Positions 21,800-33,263 of a DNA stretch of 64,000 nucleotides are shown piece after piece. Positions within the stretch are counted from its first letter, which is position 1, and each line of letters starts with the position of its first letter. The notes beneath the pieces are model-generated. The model ran no database searches and was not told where the DNA came from. It saw only the letters and a program-made list of their open reading frames with translations. The stretch is from Lytechinus variegatus (taxonomy: Eukaryota; Echinodermata; Echinoidea; Temnopleuroida; Toxopneustidae): positions 16,785,190-16,849,189 of the forward strand of contig NC_054740.1 of the NCBI RefSeq assembly GCF_018143015.1, read 5' to 3'. The translations under genes were made by a program, and so were the position numbers.

Positions 21800-23692
21800 T
21801 AAACACATTAAAAGAATGCAGTAAGACATATAAATTTATATCTACATCAAGAAAAACACAGGCTCAAAAGCATTATCATGGAGAGGAAGAAACGATATAC
21901 AGAACGGAATGACACATTTTTATATAGAATATTCTTTTGAATTGAGAAAGGCTTCGATGTTCCATGGTTCTATTTTTATACCATTTCACATTTTTACACA
22001 AGCCGATTTTACAAACATTTGTAATTTATGAAAGGTGCAAACAAAGTTCTCGTATAAAACATAAAAATCATGTATACAGAATTATTATAGATTATATGAC
22101 ACCTAGATAGATCCTTGGCATATTTGTATAATAGTTGTTCTAAAATATTGACTGAGAAAAAAATGAGAGAGGTGGATATGAAGGAGCCAAAACTAATAGC
22201 ATTGATATATATTCTTTGTTTTGCATCATGATTCTATTAAAGTGAATCGGGATTGGTGTTACAGAACAAATTATATCAAAATGGTAACAAATCATGAATC
22301 ATGAATTATAATCCATAGGCCTACCTCAAATTTTCCATGATGCGATAATTGTCCTTCTCCACGATTGATGCGAAACTTGAATGGTTTGACTTTGAATAGA
22401 CTGACAGTTGCAGATGTACCAACTATTCACGAAAAGAAAAAAGAATGGAAGTAAATTTATTTACATCAGTCCACTTACTGAAGATCATTAATTCATCTAT
22501 TTATTTCAATACCGGAAGACTTACTCAGCAGAAGCTATATTTCGATCGGTCCATGTAAAAAAAGGAAGAATAAAAAAAGACTCTTCAACAATAGTTTGGT
22601 CACCTATGAGGCCCAGGAGAATATATAAACATAAGACATAAATGCAAAAATATATCATAACATAGGCATAAACAAAAATAAAAATAGAACAACCATAAAG
22701 GGAAAGTGACAAGTGATCAGAAGCAAATATTTTAATTCACTGGGACTATAGTAGCCGTGAGATATTATAGTAGGCCTATAAAGACCCGAATAGTTAATGA
22801 CAATTGTAATTTTAACTCATCTATTTGAACCAACACTTTGTGTATTTTTATTCCAAACAATTTAAATCGGATATGGGAGAAAGAAAGCTTCAGATATAAA
22901 GGTTTCATTTTGTTTTGTTTATATTTTTAATCTCATTTTCGGATTTAAAATGGCGCCTATAAATGACAGGAACTGCGCAACAGATAAAATGTCGAATAAA
23001 AATGTACACCGATATACACCAATTAAACGATAGTGATGATCCTGAAACACAATAAATCAATGGAATATCATTTTGTGAACATTATGAAATCAATTCTTAC
23101 CTCTTATTTTGAAAATTGGAGCTACGGATCGAGATGACTCTTTCAAAAATGTAACTGTAATTGTTTCCACAATACTGGCAGAGGATCTTTTGCAAACGAT
23201 GACGTAAAGTCCGTACTAATGCTTCATTTGCATTATGCAAATCAAGAGGTATGTCGATGATCATGATCTTGATCTTGATGTTTGCCAGATTGGGGATTCC
23301 CCGGCTTAGTTGAATACCTTGTGGAGCAAATGGAGCTTCAGTGGTTATGTAGCATGATGTCTATAAAAAATATTCCTTGATATAAGTACAACAAAATGTT
23401 CTCTTTTTTAAAGCCACGATATGGATCCATAGGGTCAGGATCTTGTGAGCAATCTCGCCCCTAGGCATCACATGATGATGACAGGGGGAGGGTATTTTAT
23501 CGTAGTGATAGAGCACTAGCCTCCCCCCCCCCCGTTCCACAATCCTCCCAAAAATAAATAAATAAATCATGTTATTTGTATCATGTCAAGTATAATTAGA
23601 TTTTCATTTGATAAAGGCCAAAATGTTAGCTCTATCGTTTTGTAATGTTGCGTCCCATCAATTTTGGGGCCCGATCATCACGTCACTGGAAT
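21800..23692 (-). repeat. Tandem-unit copy B right part and copy C left part
   Basis: 22050-22351 matches 11840-12116; 22352-23692 matches 3475-4630 and 14745-16120. Copy C stops abruptly after CACTGGAAT at 23692, with no minisatellite or zipper exon beyond it. An open frame at 22521-22712 is not kept in copy B, so I do not call it a gene. Confidence 0.75.
23200..23302 (-). promoter_or_regulatory. Conserved regulatory block C
   Basis: TGACGTAA lies at 23200-23207. Back-to-back octamers ATTTGCAT (23226-23233) and ATGCAAAT (23235-23242) follow, then GGGGATTCCCC at 23292-23302. A minus-strand donor-like AAGAG then GTAAGAA lies near 23101, so transcription leftward toward zipper exon 2 is plausible. 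The first exon would be non-coding, since no start codon is kept between block and donor in any copy. Confidence 0.5.
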
Positions 23693-24172
23693 GGTTTACT
23701 GACGGTTGGTCTAACCTTCAGATGGGCTAACAAAATTCGGGCTAAACCCACTTAGTCCAATTCTCATTTACTCTAATGACCACTTGGTCTTATAGTAGTA
23801 GTAATAATAATAATACTCAATATTTACAATGCGCTTTTACCATGGCTCAAAGCGCTCACAATTTCAGTTAACTTATAATTTATATACCAAAAAAATATCA
23901 GAATGACATATTAAATGAAGGCAATGGCCTAGAACAAAAATGTTTAATTGTTGGGGATTGTCTTATTGTGAGAGGGAGTTTGTTCCATTCCATTGAGGGT
24001 GTAACTGTGAATGTTCTAATAGCCAATTAGTCTAATGACCACTTAAGGCCCGTCCCTCTGCACTTACTGTGATTTCATCGTCGCAAAAAATTTTGAGTTG
24101 CACAAAAGTTTTAGAACGGATGAACTTTCCGCCGTGTACGATGTAAATCTTCAACATAACGAGCTGTATCGG

Positions 24173-24740
24173 GGGGCACTTACATTGATGAGTGGATACC
24201 ATGTGCGACCAAAAAAAAAACACGTAAAAAGGATGTCTTTTCAAGATAGGGCACGTTACGTACGTAATAAGGGTGTAAAAACACTAAAATAATGAAAAAA
24301 GGGTATCTATTTTCGCTAGGAAAGCTACGTGTTTAGGGTCAAATTTGTGAGGGTGTAAAAAATTAAGACTAAAATATTTTATAAAGGATATACTTTTTGC
24401 CCCAAAAGTCAACACGTGTTTAGAGTACGATTTGCGCGAGATGTGGGAGGTGGGGTTGTTCTGAATTAATGATGTAAGTAAAGGTAAAACCGACGACCGA
24501 CGTCCGTGACCCGGTCCGTGACATAACAATAAAAATATCACTGTACATGTTAAGGGAGTCAATTAAAGTAATACTTGCCACGAGTATCGTTTTGTATCCA
24601 ATACTTGTTAAGGGTAGGGTTTCACACGCCAATACGTGTTAAGGGGTGCATTTTCAGAGTATGGAGAATACGTGTTTTGGGTGCTTTTCGAGGCCCCCAT
24701 GGTCGGGCATGGTATCCACTCGTCAATGGAAGTGCCCCCC
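24173..24740 (-). mobile_element. GACGAGTGG-ended TIR repeat, copy 1
   Basis: The left end is CACTTACATTGATGAGTGG and the right end CCACTCGTCAATGGAAGTG, inverted repeats of about 30 bp. The interior contains spaced TAACAAGTATTGG-like and ACACGTA-like words characteristic of the family. Other copies are at 25285, 42391, 42928 and 46012. No transposase frame; non-autonomous. Confidence 0.75.
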
Positions 24741-25284
24741 CCCCACCCCCAGAGGCGTCGATCCTGGGGGAGGGGGCGATCGCCCCACCAATGAAAATAT
24801 TGGGGGGGCAAACATATCGTTTTGCCCCCCCCCCCCATAATTCTGCATGACTGTGCAACTAAAAAATAAAATAAGATTGTAATGATACACTGATATCACC
24901 AAACGAGATTGAGATACTAACTCGATTTTGATTTAAAATCGTACTCAAAATGTCTTTCTGTTTTCGCCAGTTTTTCTCGTCTATTGTGTCCATTATGAAT
25001 ACTTTTTGCGTCCATCGACCAGTGGGACCAGGCCTTTGGATCAGGTGAAAACTATAAAAGAATTGAAAAGTTGAGCAGAAAAAAAAACTTTCAGAAACGA
25101 CAAACTTATATCCTAAGTAAGGGCTTTAAATTTTTCCTGTGAACTGAATTTCAAATATGCAAAAACAAAATTTTAAGAAATATTTTACCTGATCGAAAAA
25201 ATATCTAACTTTACACATATCACGATTTAAGGCCACTGAAAAATATCTTTGAAATATTTTTCCTATCTCATTTGTTTAATTTTA

Positions 25285-25536
25285 CCCCGGGGGCTACTTC
25301 CATTGACGAGTGGATAACCATGCGCGACCATGGGGTCTCGAAAAGCACCCCAAACAAGCATTTTCCATATTCTGAAAATGCACTTCTTAACAAGTATTGG
25401 CGTGTGAAACAATACCCTTAACAAGTATTGGAAACAAAACGATACTCTTGGCAAGTATTCCCTGAAATGAACCCATAAACAAGTACAGCAATATTTCATT
25501 GTTATGTCACGGGCCCGGAATTTTACTCTTTTCATT
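25285..25536 (+). mobile_element. GACGAGTGG-ended TIR repeat, copy 2 (half)
   Basis: Only the left half is present, from CTTCCATTGACGAGTGG to a TTATGTCACGGGCCCGG word. The right TIR is missing. Confidence 0.7.
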
Positions 25537-26436
25537 GCATTCAACTTTTACAACGCAGGATTGAAATAGTATAAATTAAACTATCCGGTATTTTGTAATA
25601 TGGTATTTTTTTAATATATAAAAAAATACCAAAGAACACAATTTTAATTGTTCATAAAAAGGGCGCTTTAAGTACTATGTGGTGTAATAACTTTTCTATG
25701 TTCCTGTCCCCACCATTTAAACCGAACACAAACTAATTCCCCTCAAACAAAATAACCTCGATAATTGAAGAAACAAAAATCAAAGACACCACACAGTTGA
25801 CAACCCATGAGTGCAGCATCAAGATTAAAATGCTAAATATATATATTGGAGAAATCTTTAGTGGTCAACTCAATGAGAATTTCATATTTATTCAGAAAGG
25901 TTTTTTTTTTCTTCTGTGGATAAGTATAATTATCTAAGGATTAAATATTGATAAAAAAATAACAAGTCTGTCAAATATGATTTTATACTTTTACTGGAAC
26001 ATATACATGTACTATAGACTATAAAAACAAATGTTCATGTATACAATTAATTTATGATATACATAGTATTTATTGCATATGTCAATTATACATTGTCTAG
26101 ATATATTTCATATGTAATAAACATCTATGGAACTTAATAAATTCAATTGCACATCGATTTCAACAAGAATGGGCAGGTATCAATCAATCAATAATGGCTA
26201 ACTTGCAATCTGAACTATATACAAACATGTTCATTTGCCACATACAATGAGAAGCTCATGTGAATATGTGGTTCTTTGGACATAGAATTCATCCTCTGAA
26301 ATAGAAATAAAAAAATGAAAATCCACATATCATTGTTTGAAATGAAATCTGATAAAGAAATACTAAAAATTATTTTCGCCAAAATAATTGTGGGCCTAGC
26401 AGCCACTGTGTTGAGCCAAATTGATGTAGCTCTAAT
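25537..26436. other. Intergenic, AT-rich, no gene seen
   Basis: Low-complexity AT-rich DNA without long frames or repeat ends that I can identify. Confidence 0.5.
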
Positions 26437-26576
26437 CCCTTGAATTGTTTAATGCCAAACAGGGTAGCAGCCACTTCCATCTTTGAACATCTTTTGGTCT
26501 GACGTGGCGGGGGGTTGATTGCCCGACCTCACAGTTTCTGTGAGACAGATGCTCCACCAACTGAGCCAAAACACCA
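26437..26576 (-). mobile_element. tRNA-derived SINE
   Basis: On the minus strand TGGCTCAGTTGG (26557-26568) is an exact match to the RNA polymerase III A-box consensus. A degenerate B box (GGTCGGGCAATCAACCCC, 26511-26528) follows 29 bp further on. The anticodon-arm region is recognisable (CTGTCTCACAGAAACTGTGAGG). The 3' part beyond the tRNA-like head is unrelated to a tRNA, so this is a SINE, not a tRNA gene. Confidence 0.7.
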
Positions 26577-26764
26577 TTAGATAGAATATAAAGATTTCTT
26601 ATACAACATACAATCATGGAAATTTTATCTGAAATCAAAAGTATTTACATAGGACAATCTTTGGTCAATATTGGGCCAGAGGGCACCATGAATGAGGCAG
26701 TATTATAAAGAACTGATTGTGCGTACATGTATGATTGAACACAACAATCTTCATGTACATTATT

Positions 26765-27061
26765 GCCCACATCCTGAACTTGAGTTGAATTTAAACTCAG
26801 GTCTAAAGTTGTAGTTTAAAAATCACACAAATCTTGAACAGGACTTGTTAACATAACCAGGTCATTTGACACCCAAATCATTCCTAACTGTCTAAATATA
26901 AGCAGTGAAATATTTTTTTTTGTCACCATTAACACATAAAGGAAAAACCAAAATAAACATGAGACACATACAGCTGATTAGATAGACATTTTTGATTTCC
27001 CATAATACAGAGTTGGACCTTGTTGGCTCAAGATAATCTGGACTTCAGAATATGGGCCTAT
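26765..27061. mobile_element. GGCCCGTATTCTGAAGT MITE family, copy 1
   Basis: It starts GCCCACATCCTGAACTTGAG and ends GACTTCAGAATATGGGCC. The interior has AACTCAGGTYTAAAGTTGTRG, as in the copy at 27318-27702. Confidence 0.6.
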
Positions 27062-27317
27062 ATAAGTTGTCAACATCTACTTAAATAGAAAAAAAATTGT
27101 CAACATCTACTAAAATATATATATATAAAAGTTGTCAACATCTAGAAAAACAATCAATATCCATGGGAATATACACTCTGGCCATGTGGCCTATTAGATT
27201 AGAATATTTCTTGTATGGAATGATTTAAAAAATGTATATATTTGCCTCCCACAAAATATAGTCACTCTTTGACTTGTTACATTAATTCATTAAGTAATTT
27301 CTAATAAGACATGAACC

Positions 27318-27702
27318 CAATGGCCCGTATTCTGAAGTCGGGTTTAACTTAAACTCAGGTTTAAAGTTGTGGTTTATGTATGGATAGCCAATTGTTACAT
27401 ATTCTGAAGTCAGTTTAACTTAAACTCAGGTTTAAAGTTGTGGTTTGAGTATGGATAGCCAATTGTTACATAAATCACTAACAGTAATGATATCATATTT
27501 CAGCTCATATGGCTCTCAAATCATTCACAATTGTCTAGAAAGTACAAATAGATGATTGTCTTCACCATTGAAGAATCAGCAAAGAGCACAGTAAATATAA
27601 GAAACATAAAAATTTTGACACTTTTGGCTTCCCATAATTTTAGCACAAAGTTGGACCATGGTCTAAGTTAAACCTGACTTCTGAATACAGGCCATAGAAC
27701 TG
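27318..27702. mobile_element. GGCCCGTATTCTGAAGT MITE family, copy 2
   Basis: The ends GGCCCGTATTCTGAAGTC and GACTTCTGAATACAGGCC are inverted. A 70-80-bp piece of the left arm is duplicated in tandem (TATTCTGAAGTC at about 27328 and 27398). Confidence 0.75.
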
Positions 27703-30112
27703 AGGATAAGATAACAAACATGTTCAAATTACTATTTTAAAAAAAGTACATGAGGGCAAGCCCCTATTTCCCACCCCCCTCCAAAAAAATATACAAGAAA
27801 ATTTGATAATCATTGCCATATTTCATATTCCACACACATAGCATTCAAATTTGTTTTAAAATTAAATATATGTATATCATATTATAGTATTCTTGAAATA
27901 TATAACTGTATATAATTTACAATGGATTTCTGAACTAATAACATATTATTCAGTCAAACCTTCATAATATTACATAAAATATTCATTTTATGTACAATAT
28001 AGATACAAATTTCTTTAATGAACATATATTTCAGGCTTATTATAAAAGTGTCTTTTAACACCATTAAATTTTGCCTCTATGTGAATGTCCTAATGATACA
28101 TTAAACATCACATGGATTTCAGGGTAATTTAAAACTTTAGACACCATGGCATTAAATTTTACCTTCATTTGAATGTTCCAATAATACATTAAGCATTACA
28201 TTTTCAAAAAAACACATTCATTTTGTTGAGAAAAAATGTTGTTGTTTGTCACAAAAAGAATGTTTGAATGAATGTTACAGCATACATCAGGTGACACCAA
28301 TTGGTGGGTTTTACCTGAAAATTACATTAAGCTTGTCATCATGTACCAAGCTCTCATTCTTATTGGGGTAATGCTGGATCACACCACTGTAGGGAAACTA
28401 TTGCATAGGGTAAATTTACTAATACATTTTAATTACAGATATTTATGTGAACAATTCACCAAGGACTTGACCAACCCATCTGCTTATTATACTGAATGAT
28501 ATTGGAGATTACACGTAAATAAGGATAAAACAAGGAGCAAAGATGAATAGAATTACATCTAGTCATTTAGGCATAACAGATATTATTTGGAGATATACAA
28601 TCGACTCCCACCCCCTCCTTTATATAAATTCTTCTTCGCTTAATATTACAATATTACAAATATTGTACCTCCATTAATTTACTTTATTTTAAGTACATGC
28701 TCCCAGTGTAAAATGTTTGAAGATTTACATTGATATTTTTATGTACAGCAAACAACATTTTGTAATAATTTACATAAGAGATCTGTTGGGAATGAAGTGA
28801 AAGTGACTGTTTAGGAGTTAATGTAGGTAATCGTTTTTCTGGTACTGCATATTAAAGGTAAATAAAGGCAGTAATTTTGTTGAGCCATAAAAAGTAAACT
28901 CTAAAGTACTGTAACAAGCACTGAACAATAAACATAGTACAGTACCAAGTCGAAGACCTACCTTTTCTAATATCTATTTATTATCATCATTATGTATTAT
29001 GAAAACAATAATGCCAGAGCTAAATGTCAGACTCTTATATGTATTGTACACATTGCCAACTAAAATAAAAACACTTTTTTTCTACAATTACTCCTACAAC
29101 TACTACTACGTACTAATACAACGGATAACAATAAGGATATTTCTCTTTTCTACATACTGGGGCAATTGTGCGTAACATAAGTCTTTAACTAATCATATCA
29201 ATCCCTTCTGATACGTATAAAGGCAGGGACGGTACAGTATGCTTCATAATAATTTAAAAATGATAAATCACAGATTGGAATGTTCCAAGGTAAATAATTG
29301 CTTTGGGTTACTTAAAGAGGTATAAATTGATGTGATTGCCATTAAGACTTTTCTTAATTTTTTTTATTGGCAAAAAGAATTTAATAATGCTTCTTTAATG
29401 TATTTTCAATATCACATTTTTATATTTTCTTCCAAGCATGTCTCCCTCTCTTTCGCTTTACACATTAGTATGCAAAGAGTAAGAAAGTTAGCCTATTTCT
29501 AGACAAGTTCTATCTGACTCCTTGTGTAGCATATATGTACATTATGATAACCTATGTAGAAACAAGATAAAGTTAAGCAATGATGAAAAAAATAAAGTAG
29601 GGCCTATTGATCTTTTGTACTGGGAGACTGAACATGTACCAAGTTAACGTAGGACAGAGATAGACAGTGTGTTGCTGAACCAAGTACACCACGGTTTCAA
29701 TGCCCAGTATCTGAAGCTATATCATTTCTGTTTCTACTACGTGTACATGGTGAAATTCAATAAATTATGCAAAAAATGCCATCATTGACTTCAGGACTAT
29801 TAGGGCCCTACTGCTGAAAATCTACTATGTACATGTATGGTCACCTTTCCAGTAAGTCAAGGAGTCTGTTGAGATGACTAGTGAATGGCAAAAAGTACCA
29901 AAAAATTCATTCTGAAAATGAACCTTAAATAGTAAAAGCAATGTGTCTTGCAAAATGGTGTCCGTGTGGATCATGAGATCAATTACATGCAGGGGCATGA
30001 GTTAATTTTTGGCTGGACTTCTCCCATCCTAATAACAAAATCCTACTGAGTGATATCTTGTACAAGCAATACACAAACATATGAACATCCATGTACACAT
30101 GAATACATTTTC
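27703..30112. other. 3' flank / possible 3' UTR of the F-box gene
   Basis: No gene is seen. The stretch is AT-rich and mostly free of the repeat families seen elsewhere. Minus-strand AATAAA candidates lie at 29363-29368 (about 750 nt past the stop) and 28977-28982. The real 3' end is not determined. Confidence 0.35.
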
Positions 30113-32020
30113 TCAGAAAAATTCTGGTTGGTACATTGTAGATAGATTGCCATCTAAGTATGAGGTTACAACGGTCTGGAGACATGGCAGCTTGCTACGC
30201 ATTGTATCTACGGCAGCTACAGGAACGTTACACTGAGATACATCCAGAAACTTAAGGTGCCTACAATGTTGGGCCAGAGCATCCAAACTCTTTTCAGTGA
30301 TGAGACAACGAGGAATGACCAGAGATGAAAGACGACACAATCCCTCTGCTACAGCTGTCACACCTACATCAGTTATTTGATGGCATTCACTGACTGTCAA
30401 GTTCTGCAGGTTGGGGTTGTTCTTCGCAATAGACTCCAGGCTTTTGTCAGTGACATTCCGGCACATACGGAGATCCAGGGTTTGCAGGCGCGGAAAGGAT
30501 ATGCTCTCCTGAATACATCGGTCTGTTAGATGATGGCAAGCGGCAAGGTTGAGATACTCAAGAGTTCTGATGGCATTGATAGCTACTCTTGATGTAGAGT
30601 TGAGGTATTCCTGCATCTCATCTTCTGGAATGGTCAAGATGACCTCTTCGAATTTTGCAGGCCGAAAGAAGCCCATGTTGCTGTGACTGCGAGTGTAGCG
30701 GTCACTGCTGTGCTTTGAGGATTCATCGGGAGGAGAGATAACTGGACAATCCTTATCTAATCCAAGGAGACCAAAATCAGTAATCCGCTGACACCAACTG
30801 AGATTGAGCCTCTTAAGGCAGTGGAGCCGAGCAGAGATGCGATGAACACTGAGGTCTGTCATGGCATGAGAGGAGCTTAGATTGAGTTCTTGAAGATCGG
30901 GTGCAGCATCACAGATGCAGAAGACTACGTCATCGTCCACTTGTGGACAACCTTGCAGATTCAATGACCTCAAGTGTGAGAAAGAAGCACCCCTCAGTCC
31001 CTTCAGCATCTGAGCTCCTTTGAGATTGAGGTTACTTGCTAAGCTTAAATGGGTCAACTTGGTCAGGTTCAGTGTTAGCTGCTCAAAGGTATCCTGAGGA
31101 ATGGACTTCAGTTTGTTTAGATTCAGTTTTTCTAAGCTTCCAAGATTCTGTGTAATTGCATTGATAGCAACATTTCCAACAGATGGACATGATGCCAAGA
31201 TTACTTCCTTTAGGCTTGGTTGAAGATTTGCAAGATTCTTTACACCGTCATCTGTTAGATGAGTACACCTCACCAAAACAATCCGCCTCAGCTTGAGATT
31301 CGGCACATTAGCTAAGGATGTCAATGCTTCACTGGTAACTGCAGTTAAACTAAGGTCCAGAGAAGTCAAGGTTGATGTGAATCTCTTAACAAATGCCAAA
31401 AGATTTGAGAAACTAAGCAAAGTGACAGAGTCCTTTCCCATATCTCTATTGCGGTATGGGTCTGTTTCAAACGCTATGTTGCATCCTGCTAGGGACAAGT
31501 CTTCTAGTTGAGGAGTGGTGGCTACAAACAGATTAAATAGAGCATCAGATAGATATCTAATTGATCCTAAAGATAACTTCTTTAACCTTCTGAAAGCCTG
31601 GAGGGCCACTTGCTTATCTTCATCCTTCTGCAAAAGTGTACCAGACATGAACATACTGTTACAGCAACTAAGATCAAGTGATGTCAGGTTGTCACAATGG
31701 GCGAGAATACCTAGGAACATCTTCTGTGTCAGATCACATCCTTTGAGACATAGATATTGCAGATGAGGACCAAGGTGCCGACCGACTTCTTTCAGGAGGA
31801 AGTCTGCATTGGTTCCTTCCACATAGGTGATGACTAACTTTGGACTCTTCCTGTGTCCAAGATCCTGGAGGTGTTTTCCTGTTGATGATGATGCCCTCAG
31901 GGTTATCTTTGTGTTTCTGTGAAGTGCAGGATCTAAGGATGCCTGGAACCAGTGTTTGCAGACCACAGATGCCTCTTCCCGATCTGTGTAGCACAGGAAT
32001 TTCAGGATGTGAGCTATAAG
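30113..32020 (-). CDS. FBXL9: F-box/LRR protein, main exon (FBXL9/LRRC29-like)
   Basis: 635 codons plus stop. The exon opens at 32020, right after the acceptor TGTCATTTCAG, in phase 0, and joins to exon 1 so that LPQE plus LIAHILKFLCYTDREE forms one F-box (VCKHW follows). F-box proteins of this type bind SKP1 in SCF ubiquitin ligases, with LRRs choosing the substrate. Residues from about 90 to 620 of the joined protein are LRRs with repeated LxxLxLxxCxxITD-type cores. A Ser/Arg-rich non-LRR insert lies at about 425-480. The C-terminus (SLDALAQHCRHLKFLDVSQC...) resembles human FBXL9/LRRC29 from memory. The frame runs open to 32227 into the intron, but that part is hydrophobic filler without homology. 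Predicted full protein: 643 aa. Confidence 0.85.
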   Translation of the reverse strand, partial: LIAHILKFLCYTDREEASVVCKHWFQASLDPALHRNTKITLRASSSTGKHLQDLGHRKSPKLVITYVEGTNADFLLKEVGRHLGPHLQYLCLKGCDLTQKMFLGILAHCDNLTSLDLSCCNSMFMSGTLLQKDEDKQVALQAFRRLKKLSLGSIRYLSDALFNLFVATTPQLEDLSLAGCNIAFETDPYRNRDMGKDSVTLLSFSNLLAFVKRFTSTLTSLDLSLTAVTSEALTSLANVPNLKLRRIVLVRCTHLTDDGVKNLANLQPSLKEVILASCPSVGNVAINAITQNLGSLEKLNLNKLKSIPQDTFEQLTLNLTKLTHLSLASNLNLKGAQMLKGLRGASFSHLRSLNLQGCPQVDDDVVFCICDAAPDLQELNLSSSHAMTDLSVHRISARLHCLKRLNLSWCQRITDFGLLGLDKDCPVISPPDESSKHSSDRYTRSHSNMGFFRPAKFEEVILTIPEDEMQEYLNSTSRVAINAIRTLEYLNLAACHHLTDRCIQESISFPRLQTLDLRMCRNVTDKSLESIAKNNPNLQNLTVSECHQITDVGVTAVAEGLCRLSSLVIPRCLITEKSLDALAQHCRHLKFLDVSQCNVPVAAVDTMRSKLPCLQTVVTSYLDGNLSTMYQPEFF

Positions 32021-33027
32021 CTGAAATGACAAAAGGAAGTATGAAATACAATTAAATGATAATCCAATTGAATTCAATTTTGATATGTTCAATTTTATCC
32101 ACTTGACAGATTTTATCCACTGAACAGATAAATTGCATGTGACCAACAGCAATATACTCACACTTACAATATGTATAATGAAACGAGGAGCTAAAAGGCT
32201 ATCAAAAGTAGGAAAATCATAGTTCAATAACTAAAAAGTTTTGTATGAACAGAAATACATGTATATAGAACTAATAAAAAATCTTACTTGCACAGTATGA
32301 AAAAATTAATACAAACGTTGGTAGAGCCCTTCATTCCAAAGGAACACTCGTATTTCAAAATTACTAATGTGTTTCATTGCAGGCAAAGTTTCACCCAAAG
32401 ACTCAACCAATCAGTCTTACAATTTATTGCAAACTTATTGATTGTTCGTCTGCATTAATGCAACCAAAAATACTCTGGTTGCCTTTTATATGATTTATAC
32501 AATATCATTTTTAATTTGTTATCAATTCAAGATCAGTTTCTTGCAACACCCCCCATAGCATACAAAAGGTATCATAGATGTATGCACATACTGCAATTTT
32601 CAATCATAATTAGATCATTTACTGAAAATAATTTTACAATAATCATTGAGTACTTCACAGATCTATCACTCCGTAAAGCTCCCAGGAAGTGTGGTGGATA
32701 TAATGAAGAACACCGTTTTGTCTGTATTTCATTATTAAAAAGACAAAAATCATACAGATACTAACAAATACATGCTATTATTGAATCAGTTTGCTGATAT
32801 TTGGTATCAGCACTGTGAAATCTTCATACTTTGTTTGCTTGACAAGCATACATGTAACTTAAAAAGAGTTGAAATTAGTAATGTAGGTATGTGAGGGAAT
32901 AAATTGCATCATCATATCCTGTAGGACTACATGTACATGTAGTTGAGATTTCAATCATTCCAATATGATTCATCGCATCAACCTTATTATATGAAAGCAT
33001 GCAAAGTTTGCACCTTACACAAAGATA

Positions 33028-33105
33028 GATAGATAGATAGACAGACAGACAGGCAGACAGACAGACAGACAGACAGATAGATAGAAAGATAGATAGACAA
33101 GTATG
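33028..33105. repeat. GATA/ACAG tetranucleotide microsatellite
   Basis: AGAT repeats flank a run of ACAG repeats. It lies in FBXL intron 1. Confidence 0.95.
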
Positions 33106-33263
33106 TATGTACACTTTATTTCAAAATCAGATCAGACCTAGAATAAATGAGTTCCAAGAATAACATTTTATAAAAACATTCACAAACCAGCAGATATAAA
33201 CTGTAATACATTAGTTTAAAAAATAAGTGCAAACTAACTGGAAAAATAAAAGGACAATACAAT

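Noticed and set aside
22521-22712. Hydrophobic minus frame in copy B/C
   Set aside because: Not open in the matching part of copy B at about 14950-15110.
24735-24850. hAT MITE around the G/C-runs near 24.8 kb
   Set aside because: A left end like CAGAGGCGTCGATCC is present, but no matching right end or target duplication was found.
26437-26576. Functional tRNA gene
   Set aside because: The A box is good but the B box and acceptor stem are degenerate, and SINE-like sequence follows.
32021-32227. N-terminal extension of the F-box protein into a membrane-like segment
   Set aside because: A strong acceptor at 32021-32022 and the exact F-box join to 37150 show this part is intron.
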